Shown in pieces: positions 8,144-14,723 of a stretch of 27,896 nt of DNA (its first letter is position 1; every line of letters starts with the position of its first letter). A program made the position numbers and the translations under genes. The DNA is from a bacterium (GTDB lineage: Bacteria; Verrucomicrobiota; Kiritimatiellia; UBA8416). The notes under the pieces were generated by a model. The model was not told where the DNA came from. It made no database searches and saw only the letters and a program-made list of their open reading frames with translations. Location: contig JAIFLS010000129.1 of the NCBI GenBank assembly GCA_020048935.1, forward strand, positions 1-27,896. Direction: 5' to 3'.

Positions 8144-8660
8144 ACGTTTGTTTGAGCAGTAGCATTTGGAGCTGTTTACGTCAAGCGGAGACTTCCGATT
8201 ATCCGCTGCAATGGGTTCATCACGTCTCAGCCTGTATTTTGGTCGCCGGGACTGAGGGTCGCTTTGTTCTTCACTTTGAATTACCGAAGCGGCCGGTCGC
8301 GCTTGCCGCGCGCGTTGCGCCAGATAAAATGTTACCGAAGCAAAAATGAGAACTGCCGCGTTGTGTATTTTTTTGTTTTTTTTGATTGCGTTTCGCAGGG
8401 GGGTAGATTAACTTGCCTAGCTTTATTGACTTGGCTGGGGCCAATTCCTAACACGGTTCTGCAGGCGGCGGGCGGAAACGTGAGATGTAAGGCGCCGTGA
8501 ACCGTTAAATTTTCTTGCGTCCACAACGCGCCTCCAAATTATACTGGCTTGGCTACGTCCTTTGCCAGGTTAATCAAGGCACTGTGCTCAGGCGGGGTAT
8601 TCGTCGTGGGTTCCGGTGGCTCGGGCAAATTAACGCAAGCAGCATTCTAAAGGAGATCAG
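8144..8660. promoter_or_regulatory. Divergent control region between exporter and hppA
   Basis: About 500 bp with no gene. Candidate + strand promoters for hppA: TTGATT (8382-8387), 16 nt, TAGATT (8404-8409), preceded by a T-tract at 8368-8383 that could act as an UP element; and TTGCGT (8515-8520), 19 nt, TATACT (8540-8545). Both are imperfect. The 115-nt segment from 8546 to 8660 has complementary words (TTTGCC near 8560, GGCAAA near 8625) that could pair, but I cannot match it to a known riboswitch class. Confidence 0.35.
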
Positions 8661-10754
8661 ATGACCGTCAACATGTGGCTCTACCTCGCCATTGGGCTAG
8701 GCGTTGTTTCCCTTGCGTTCGCCCTCTATCTTTATGCATGGGTGACCCGGCAAGATGCCGGCAGCGCCCGTGCGCAGGAGATCGCCGGTTATATACAGGA
8801 AGGCGCCCGTGCGTACCTGGCGAAACTCTACGGCGCCCTTGCCGTGCTGGTTCTGGTGCTCGGGGTGGTCATTGCGGGGGTATTCAGTATAGACATGCTG
8901 GAGTCCGTCAAGCTTGGGTCGTTTGTGGGTGCCAAGAATCCGTTGGAGGGGCTTTACACCGCGCTCGCATTCGTCGCTGGCGCGGGCTGCTCGGGGATCG
9001 CCGGGTACCTCGGGATGAGCATCGCCGTGCGTGCTAACCTCCGTGCGGCGGTCGCCGCGAAGGTGGGGCTCAATCCGGCCTTCAAGGTGGCTTTCTACGC
9101 CGGAGCGGTGCTGGGCATGGCCATGGTAGGGACAGCGGTCATCGGGATCTCGGTCATCTACCTGCTGACGTCAGATCCTGAGATCATCCTGGGCTTCTCT
9201 TTCGGTGCATCCGCCATGGCGCTGCTCGCGAAAGCGGGCGGCGGAATCTTTACCAAGTCGGCGGATATCGCGGCGGACTTGGTGGGCAAGGTCGAGGCCG
9301 GGATTCCCGAAGACGATCCGCGAAACCCCGCCGTGATCGCCGACAATGTCGGCGACAATGTCGGCGATGTCGCCGGAATGGGAGCGGACATCTTCGACTC
9401 CTATGTGGCATCGGCCGTGGCGGCCATGATCCTGGGCGTGAGCGTAGGTCGCGACACAGGAAACCCGGTGTATGTGATTTTCCCGCTGATCCTCTGCGCA
9501 GTCGGGATGCTGGCCACGTTCCTGGGTATCCAGTTCGTGCGCGTCGGCAAGAATGGCCGCCCCGGCGATGCACTCAACAAGGGCACGATCATCACCTGTG
9601 TCATCTTCGGTATCCTGGCGACCCTGCTGGTGTGGCTGGGTAACTTCAACCCCGGTGTGCTGATCGCGACGATCTCGGGGCTCGTCATCGCGGTTATGAT
9701 CGGGTTCAGCACCGACTACTTCACGAACGACGAGCACCGCCCCGTGCAACAGGTGGCGGCGATGTCGAAGTCCGGTTCGGCAATCACCATCATCACGGGC
9801 ATGAGCTACGGGCTGATTTCCGTCGCCCCGAGCGTGATCGGGATCGTCATCGCGACGCTCGTCTCGTATTTCTCCGCCGATGCGTTTGGAATCAGCGGCA
9901 TCTACGGCATCGGTATTGCTGCCGTTGGCATGCTCTCGATCACGGGGGTGATCGTGTCCGCCGACGCCTATGGGCCGATCGTGGACAATGCCAAGGGCAT
10001 TGCGGAGATGGCAAAAATGGGCCACGAGGTAGTCGAGCGGTGCGATACGCTCGACTCGGCAGGAAACACGGCAAAGGCCATCACCAAGGGGTTTGCGATC
10101 AGTGCCGCGGCACTGACGGTGCTCGCGCTTTTCGCTGCATATGGCGAGATCCTGGAAGCCCTTGGCATCCCGCTTAAAATGGACTTGCAGTCGCCGATGG
10201 TGCTTGCCGGTGTGTTGCTGGGCGCGACATGCCCGCCGATCTTCTCCGCCTTGCTGATGCTCGCCGTGACGAAGAACGCTTTCCTGATGATCGAGGAGAT
10301 CCGCCTCCAATTCCGGACGCATCCGGGGATCCTGAAGGGAACCGAGATCCCGGACTACGCGCGCTGCGTGTCGATCGCCTCGGCTGGCGCGTTGTCGTCG
10401 CTGGTCCTGCCAGCTGCCATCGCGGTTTTCGTGCCTCTGGTTGTCGGATTGCTGCTGGGTACGGACGCACTGGGCGGATTCCTCGGGGGTTCGATCTTCA
10501 CTGGGGTCATCTTCGCCTTGTTCATGTCCAATTCGGGGGGCCTGTGGGACAACGGCAAGAAATACATCGAGGCCGGACACCATGGGGGACCGGGGTCGGA
10601 CGCCCATAAGGCCGCCGTGGTTGGTGACACCGTTGGAGACCCGTTCAAGGATACGGCGGGACCCTCCATCAACACCCTCATCACGGTGATGTCGCTGGTC
10701 AGTTCCCTTTTCGCGCCCGTCATCGCGGCGCTCACCGTGTCGAACTGGTTCTAG
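8661..10754 (+). CDS. hppA: Membrane-bound ion-pumping pyrophosphatase
   Basis: 697 aa, normal family length, about 16 membrane helices. Couples pyrophosphate hydrolysis to cation transport across the inner membrane. Catalytic signatures are intact: AADLVGKVEAGIPEDDPRNP, then ADNVGDNVGDVAGMGAD, and near the C-terminus NSGGLWDNGKKYIE, GPGSDAHKAAVVGDTVGDPF and KDTAGPS. GNTAKA carries K472, the Lys that marks K+-independent enzymes (K+-dependent ones have Ala). K+-independent members are mainly H+ pumps, so H+ transport is the likelier reading. The gate segment reads GADIFDSY with D246, where most relatives have Glu. AAAGGAG 5 nt before the ATG supports the start. It is a single-gene unit; PPi supply would come from polymer biosynthesis or a PPi-dependent glycolysis not visible here. 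Confidence 0.97.
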   Translation: MTVNMWLYLAIGLGVVSLAFALYLYAWVTRQDAGSARAQEIAGYIQEGARAYLAKLYGALAVLVLVLGVVIAGVFSIDMLESVKLGSFVGAKNPLEGLYTALAFVAGAGCSGIAGYLGMSIAVRANLRAAVAAKVGLNPAFKVAFYAGAVLGMAMVGTAVIGISVIYLLTSDPEIILGFSFGASAMALLAKAGGGIFTKSADIAADLVGKVEAGIPEDDPRNPAVIADNVGDNVGDVAGMGADIFDSYVASAVAAMILGVSVGRDTGNPVYVIFPLILCAVGMLATFLGIQFVRVGKNGRPGDALNKGTIITCVIFGILATLLVWLGNFNPGVLIATISGLVIAVMIGFSTDYFTNDEHRPVQQVAAMSKSGSAITIITGMSYGLISVAPSVIGIVIATLVSYFSADAFGISGIYGIGIAAVGMLSITGVIVSADAYGPIVDNAKGIAEMAKMGHEVVERCDTLDSAGNTAKAITKGFAISAAALTVLALFAAYGEILEALGIPLKMDLQSPMVLAGVLLGATCPPIFSALLMLAVTKNAFLMIEEIRLQFRTHPGILKGTEIPDYARCVSIASAGALSSLVLPAAIAVFVPLVVGLLLGTDALGGFLGGSIFTGVIFALFMSNSGGLWDNGKKYIEAGHHGGPGSDAHKAAVVGDTVGDPFKDTAGPSINTLITVMSLVSSLFAPVIAALTVSNWF

Positions 10755-10860
10755 CAGTAGGAATATGGGGGGATCCACGGTCTTTTCATGTTCATACGCC
10801 TGAGTCAATGTCGACCGAGCGAACATAAAATGATCAACGTTGGGGCTGCCTTGGGTTCAC

Positions 10861-11139
10861 GGCATTCTAAATTTAACGCAAACCATTCTGCAACAATTTG
10901 TTACGACTGGTTCATTGCGTCGTTCAGTCAGCAAAAATAGAAATCAGCTTTTGACACTCTCGCTCGTCAGGTCCGGGGCCACCTTCAGCATCAGCTCCCC
11001 GGTGTCCGGAAAGGCTTCCCGAGGCTCGTTCCCCTCCCCATTCCGCCCCTTGTTCAATACTCCTGCAACGTACCACGGAATAATACCCAAGATCAATCCA
11101 GATATCCCGACTTGCCGATTTCCGTCGGGGGCTTCAGAT
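10861..11139 (-). repeat. Dispersed repeat, copy 3 (type A end)
   Basis: Diverged at its left part but contains AATAGAAATCAGC, GGTCCGGGGCC, CCCCGGTGTCCGGAAAGG, TTCCCGAGGCTCGTTCC and CATTCCGCCCCTTGTTCA. The end GATCAATCCAGATATCCCGA matches copy 1, and similarity to copy 1 continues weakly to about 11139. It occupies the gap between hppA and the DUF2442 gene. I see no clear terminator for hppA in 10755-10860. Confidence 0.82.
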
Positions 11140-11177
11140 ACGCCTCAGTGTTGAACATGCCAATCGGCTCAGTCCGC

Positions 11178-11477
11178 CTATTTTTCGCGCCCGTACTCGG
11201 AATGGCCCTCTGCCGCCTTGCGTACAGGTTCGGCACCAGCCGGGACACCGATCTCGAATAGAAACTCGGGGGCAAAATCAACTCCGTTTGGCCATTCGAC
11301 GGTTCCCGTATCGTGATTTAGCGCCACCTTCCTGAAGAACTGAACGTCTTTCAATGGCTCAAAGATGGGGCCCGACAGTTCTCGACTGAGGTCCACCTCT
11401 TTCTCCGAACCGTCATTGAACGTAAGGCGTAACCGATGGTCCCCCTCGCATACAACATCCTCTACATGAAGAAACAT
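11178..11477 (-). CDS. DUF2442 domain protein
   Basis: 99 aa. The N-terminal ~75 residues fit the DUF2442 (NE0471 N-terminal-like) fold: VEDVVCEGDHRLRLTFNDGS, then EVDLSRELSGPIFEPLKD and TVEWPNGVDFAPEFLFE, the last being the most characteristic part. The family is small, soluble and often next to an HTH gene or DUF4160 gene in toxin-antitoxin-like pairs; molecular function is not established. AGGAG lies 7 nt upstream of the ATG at 11477. It follows the HTH gene by 38 bp on the same strand, so the two are probably co-transcribed. The pair is bracketed by repeat copies 3 and 4. Confidence 0.88.
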   Translation of the reverse strand: MFLHVEDVVCEGDHRLRLTFNDGSEKEVDLSRELSGPIFEPLKDVQFFRKVALNHDTGTVEWPNGVDFAPEFLFEIGVPAGAEPVRKAAEGHSEYGREK

Positions 11478-11515
11478 GGCATGGCTCCTATTCCAATGGT
11501 GCTAATCATGCGGCT

Positions 11516-11857
11516 TCAGCGTTTCCCGTACTTGGCGTGTGCCTCCGCAACCATGCCGTAGCGTTTGGTCGGTATCGGTTCAATCGTGACCTTCACCTGC
11601 GCCTTCAGCTCGTGCGCGACCCGGCGCAGCATGCTTAGGGAATGGCCTTCGTAGGCGGGCGACTCCATTCGGCTGATCTGTTGCTGGGAGGTGTGCAGGC
11701 GCCGGGCCAGTTCATTCTGCGATAACCCGGCCTTTTCACGGAGTGCGGCCAGCTGGATGGCCACATCCCACGCTTCCCCGGCTCTTTTGAAGCGCTCCGC
11801 AAAGTCCGGATCCTGGAGTTGCTCTTCAAGGAATATATCGAAATTCGTCTTGCTCAT
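11516..11857 (-). CDS. XRE-family HTH regulator (HigA-like)
   Basis: 113 aa using the ATG at 11857 (MSKTNFD...); AAGGG 8 nt upstream supports this over an in-frame ATG at 11914, whose extra residues look non-native. Helix-turn-helix at about residues 42-62: LREKAGLSQNELARRLHTSQQQISRME, here cut as LREKAGLSQNELARRL and HTSQQQISRME. The N-terminal FAERFKRAGEAWDVAIQLAAL and the C-terminal GHSLSMLRRVAHELKAQVKV are typical of stand-alone antitoxin-like XRE proteins. It probably represses its own two-gene unit with DUF2442. No RelE/HigB-type toxin is present, so a toxin-antitoxin role is unproven. Confidence 0.9.
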   Translation of the reverse strand: MSKTNFDIFLEEQLQDPDFAERFKRAGEAWDVAIQLAALREKAGLSQNELARRLHTSQQQISRMESPAYEGHSLSMLRRVAHELKAQVKVTIEPIPTKRYGMVAEAHAKYGKR

Positions 11858-11984
11858 CACGTGTACCCTTGATCTCCAAAAGGAAGTCCTGAACCGGATT
11901 TTGCCCGCCTTCATTTGTATAGAACTCTACGTTAAATTCCATGGCATGTCTACATCAATATTGATGTTGTGCATCTTAGGCCGA

Positions 11985-12156
11985 GCGAAAATAACAGCTT
12001 CTGACTCTCGCGCTCCTCAGATTCAGGGCGGCCCTTCATCATCCGTTCCCAAGCGTCCGGAAAAGCTTCCAGATGCACGTCCCTCCTCCCCATTCCGCCC
12101 CTAGGTCAAAACGCCCGCAATGTACTACGGACCCCCGCAGGGCGCAATGGTTTTGA
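11985..12156 (-). repeat. Dispersed repeat, copy 4 (type B end, shortened)
   Basis: Starts within the CAGCTTCTGACTCTCGC block and runs through CCATTCCGCCCC to GGGCGCAATGGTT, so the left ~60 bp of the consensus are absent. It lies upstream of the HTH gene. The rest of the gap to the cyclase (12157-12440) holds the direct repeats annotated at 12351-12388 and weak promoter-like sequence, for example TTGACA at 12300-12305 with no good -10. Confidence 0.8.
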
Positions 12157-12350
12157 ATCATCCTATTAATGTGGTTGCCAAGGGACTGGATTGACAAGGT
12201 ACGAAAAGGCTATTTTCTATTTTCGCGGCCTGCCCTGGCGGACTACTGGCGGCCCGCCTCGGCTGCGCAACGAGCAGCCCGAACAAATGAAACCAGATGT
12301 TGACAGAACGCCTAATAAAGATAGTCTATGGACACTGGCCAGGATGGTAA

Positions 12351-12388
12351 TTTTGAAGTGACCGTTCGTGGTACACTTTGAGTGACCG
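12351..12388. mobile_element. Possible insertion-sequence end remnant
   Basis: Direct repeats TTTTGAAGTGACCG (12351-12364) and ACTTTGAGTGACCG (12375-12388), preceded by GGCCAGGATGGTAA. Repeated short words of this kind resemble the transposase-binding sites at IS21-type ends, as I recall them. No transposase is present. The repeats could equally be an operator for the cyclase gene 53 bp downstream. Confidence 0.3.
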
Positions 12389-12440
12389 GTGACGTCAGAA
12401 AATCGTTTACACTAGAAAATACTCTTTTGAAGGAGCACAC

Positions 12441-13742
12441 GTGGTTAAAAAACAGCATCTGGCACTTTTAACTTTTCTAGCGGTCTTCCTGTCAATTTTA
12501 GCCGTGGGTGGTTTGGTCATGCCCCTGCTCTTAGACCGACTAGAAAGGACCTATATCGAAATCCAGGCCGATGTGAACCGCCGACAAGCTGTTTCCATGG
12601 CGCAATTTATACACTCCAGGCTGGCACGAGGCGCGACAAAGAAAGAGATTCTAGCTGATTTTCAAGCGAGTATCGAGGGAACCGACGCCGATCGAGGCTA
12701 CGTGTGCTTGATCGACCAGGCGAATTCCGGCTTTCTTTGCCACCCCATGCAGTCGATGAACGGCCTGAATATCTCGGTTAAAAACGCGGAATTCGACATC
12801 TCTTTTATCCGGCAAAATCCCATTCCTTGGGAAATTGCCATTAAAAACCCGGAGAGCCGTTCGGGGTTACTCCTGATCAATAACGCCACCATGGAAGAAG
12901 TCGTCCACTCCGAGGTGATTCCCGAGCTGGGCTGGGTGGTTAGTTCCCACGAAAATACACAGAGAGTTCAAGACGAAATCGCTTCCTATAGGATTATTTT
13001 GCTGCTGGGCTCTGCTGCCTTTGCCCTTCTCCTGGCTTTTCCGGTTTCATTTGCCGGGCGCCGCGTCAGCCGCAGCTATGAAAAGAGAATTGAAGAAAGC
13101 AACGTCATGCTCGCTGACGAACGTGAGAAGTCAGACCAACTCCTTCTTTCTATTCTTCCTAAAGCTATTGCGGATCGTATGAAACAAGGCGAAAAAAACA
13201 TCGTCAACCATTTTTCAAAAGTGGCCATTCTTTTTTGCGACATCGCGGGTTTTACCGAACTTTCCAGCCGTAATCCTGCAGAAAAAATTGCCAATCTTCT
13301 CAGCGTGTTGTTTTCGCAGTTCGATAAGCTGTGCACCAAACACGGCGTTGAAAAAATCAAGACAATCGGTGACGCCTATTTGGCCGCTTGCGGCTTACCT
13401 CTCCCCGACATGGATCCTGTGGCTAAAATTGTCCCCATGGCCTTGGAAATGCGGGACTTTGTGGCCTCTCAACCCTGGGGTATCCAAGTCAGAATAGGCA
13501 TTCATGTGGGCGAAGCCGCCGCGGGTGTGATAGGAACGCATAAGTTCAGCTACGACCTTTGGGGAGACGCGGTGAACGTGGCTGCCCGTCTGGAATCCAC
13601 CGGCCTCCCCGGTAAAATCCACATCAGCGAGCCGATTAAAGAAAGCTTGGGTGAAAATGGATGGAGTTACGAGGACCAGGGAGAAAAAGAACTCAAGGGT
13701 AAAGGTAAAGTACGCACCTGGCTGGTGGAACCGCGGCAGTAA
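12441..13742 (+). CDS. Membrane-bound class III adenylate cyclase
   Basis: 433 aa; GTG start with AAGGAG 6 nt upstream. N-terminal membrane helix (about 7-30), an extracytoplasmic Cache-like sensor region (about 31-183, with RGYVCLIDQANSGFLCHP and ELGWVVSSHE), second helix (about 184-207), a linker with SILPKAIADRMKQGE, then the catalytic domain. Metal-binding D267 (LFCDIAGFTE) and D311 (IGDAYLA); adenine-selective K307 and D372 (SYDLWGD); transition-state N379 and R383 (NVAARLES). The K/D pair predicts cAMP rather than cGMP. The catalytic domain would work as a homodimer. The gene is visibly richer in A+T than its neighbours and stands alone between repeat copies 4 and 5, suggesting acquisition from elsewhere. 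No cAMP-binding effector is in the window. Confidence 0.95.
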   Translation: MVKKQHLALLTFLAVFLSILAVGGLVMPLLLDRLERTYIEIQADVNRRQAVSMAQFIHSRLARGATKKEILADFQASIEGTDADRGYVCLIDQANSGFLCHPMQSMNGLNISVKNAEFDISFIRQNPIPWEIAIKNPESRSGLLLINNATMEEVVHSEVIPELGWVVSSHENTQRVQDEIASYRIILLLGSAAFALLLAFPVSFAGRRVSRSYEKRIEESNVMLADEREKSDQLLLSILPKAIADRMKQGEKNIVNHFSKVAILFCDIAGFTELSSRNPAEKIANLLSVLFSQFDKLCTKHGVEKIKTIGDAYLAACGLPLPDMDPVAKIVPMALEMRDFVASQPWGIQVRIGIHVGEAAAGVIGTHKFSYDLWGDAVNVAARLESTGLPGKIHISEPIKESLGENGWSYEDQGEKELKGKGKVRTWLVEPRQ

Positions 13743-13756
13743 GGGACAACGTTAGG

Positions 13757-14005
13757 TCACATCTCGCCATTCTTCATTTTAAGCAATTCACGCTTTATCA
13801 ACTGGTTACGACTGATGACTCCGACGAGTCGCCGCAACAACCGAAATCAGCTTCTGACACTCTCGCTCCTCAGATCCAGGGCAGCCCTTCACCATCCGTT
13901 CCCCGGCGCTCGGAAAGGCTTCCCGAGGCTCGTCTCCCCTCTCCATTCCGCCCCTTGTTCAAAACGCCTGCAACGTACCACCGAACCCCGCCGGGCGCAA
14001 TGGTT
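13757..14005 (-). repeat. Dispersed repeat, copy 5 (type B end)
   Basis: Full-length copy, from CATCTCGCCATTCTTCATTT to CCCCGCCGGGCGCAATGGTT, closest to copy 2. It begins 15 bp after the cyclase stop and ends 36 bp before the stop of the DUF6504-like gene on the other strand. The cyclase therefore has repeat sequence close on its 3' side. Confidence 0.86.
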
Positions 14006-14041
14006 GCTGATCCACGTATGCCATTGCTTCTGTCTATCAGC

Positions 14042-14386
14042 CTATCGCCCAATGTCGGGGGGTGATGATTCCGCATCCAGGCTGAATAGTTGCCAGCAAG
14101 CCTTCGCCGACCGGCCTTTTGTTGAGCGAGCGAAATAGATTTTCAGAATACGCCCCTGGTCGTCCTCCACCTGATACCAATGCTTGCGGACATACTGCTC
14201 GCCGCTGCCATGACGGCAGGGACCGGTCTCCCGCCATTCACGCTGTATCGTTACAATCCTGAGCTTGGCACCACGCCAGGTGAATTCAAACGGCAACCCG
14301 GGCTCCCCCGCCGCCATGCGCCCCGTATCAAAGGTCGCGGTTCCCGGCTTCAGCGCTTCCGATATGAATTTCTCACTCATACGCAT
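14042..14386 (-). CDS. Small conserved protein, DUF6504-like
   Basis: 114 aa (a second ATG two codons later is equally possible). No signal peptide or membrane helix. FEFTWRGAKLRIVTIQREWRE, here given in part as FEFTWRGAKLRIV, followed by YVRKHWYQVEDDQGRILKIYF and a C-terminal CWQLFSLD, resembles the small beta-rich DUF6504 proteins (conserved W-x(n)-YVRxxWY-V and K-YF elements). That family has no firmly established function. The ribosome-binding site is weak. It is bracketed by repeat copies 5 and 6, like the other small modules here. Family assignment is by eye and moderate; that it is a real gene is better supported, since the pattern of conserved aromatics is protein-like. Confidence 0.65.
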   Translation of the reverse strand: MRMSEKFISEALKPGTATFDTGRMAAGEPGLPFEFTWRGAKLRIVTIQREWRETGPCRHGSGEQYVRKHWYQVEDDQGRILKIYFARSTKGRSAKACWQLFSLDAESSPPDIGR

Positions 14387-14400
14387 GTACTTCTGTGGCA

Positions 14401-14532
14401 GACCGCAAATACAGAAATCCGTTTCTGGCTCCCTCTCTCCTCAGTCCCGGGGCCGCCATCCGCCATCAGATCCTCGGCGACCTAAATTGCCTCCCGAGAT
14501 TCGCTACCCATCACCATTGCGCGCCTTGTTCC
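14401..14532 (-). repeat. Dispersed repeat, copy 6 (degenerate)
   Basis: Strongly diverged, but the order of blocks is kept: ACCGCAAATACAGAAATC, CTCTCCTCAGTCCCGGGGCC, CATCCGCCATCAGATCC, TGCCTCCCGAGATTCG, CCATCACCATTGCGCGCC, TTGTTCC. It lies upstream of the DUF6504-like gene and of the divergently transcribed GH65 gene. Confidence 0.6.
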
Positions 14533-14723
14533 AGCGGGAGCAGGATGCTCCCGCCACCTTGGATGCCCGGTCTCTTTTCACGCTATCTTCTCAATACACA
14601 CTGGCGTTCACAAGCTAGGCACGCTGCGGCACTGACGCCTGCAAGCTATTTCCGCTTTACCCCGTGCGCCTGGTACGGTAAAACACATGCGTTCGAAAAT
14701 CAACCGAAGAAGAAGGGCTCACC
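14533..14723 (+). promoter_or_regulatory. Upstream region of GH65 gene
   Basis: No gene. An imperfect dyad TTTACC (14656-14661) / GGTAAA (14677-14682) sits about 45 bp before the start codon and could be an operator. No confident -35/-10 pair is visible. GAAGAAGGG about 8 nt before the ATG is a plausible ribosome-binding site. Confidence 0.25.

Noticed and set aside
8546..8660. Possible riboswitch in the hppA leader
   Set aside because: Only short complementary words are visible; no conserved core of any riboswitch class I know could be recognised.
9171..10826. 551-codon open frame on the - strand
   Set aside because: Antisense shadow of hppA in GC-rich DNA; His/Asp/Arg-rich composition with no recognisable fold.
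12390..12397. TGACGTCA upstream of the adenylate cyclase
   Set aside because: Matches the eukaryotic cAMP response element by chance; it has no such role in bacteria, and an 8-bp palindrome is weak evidence for an operator.
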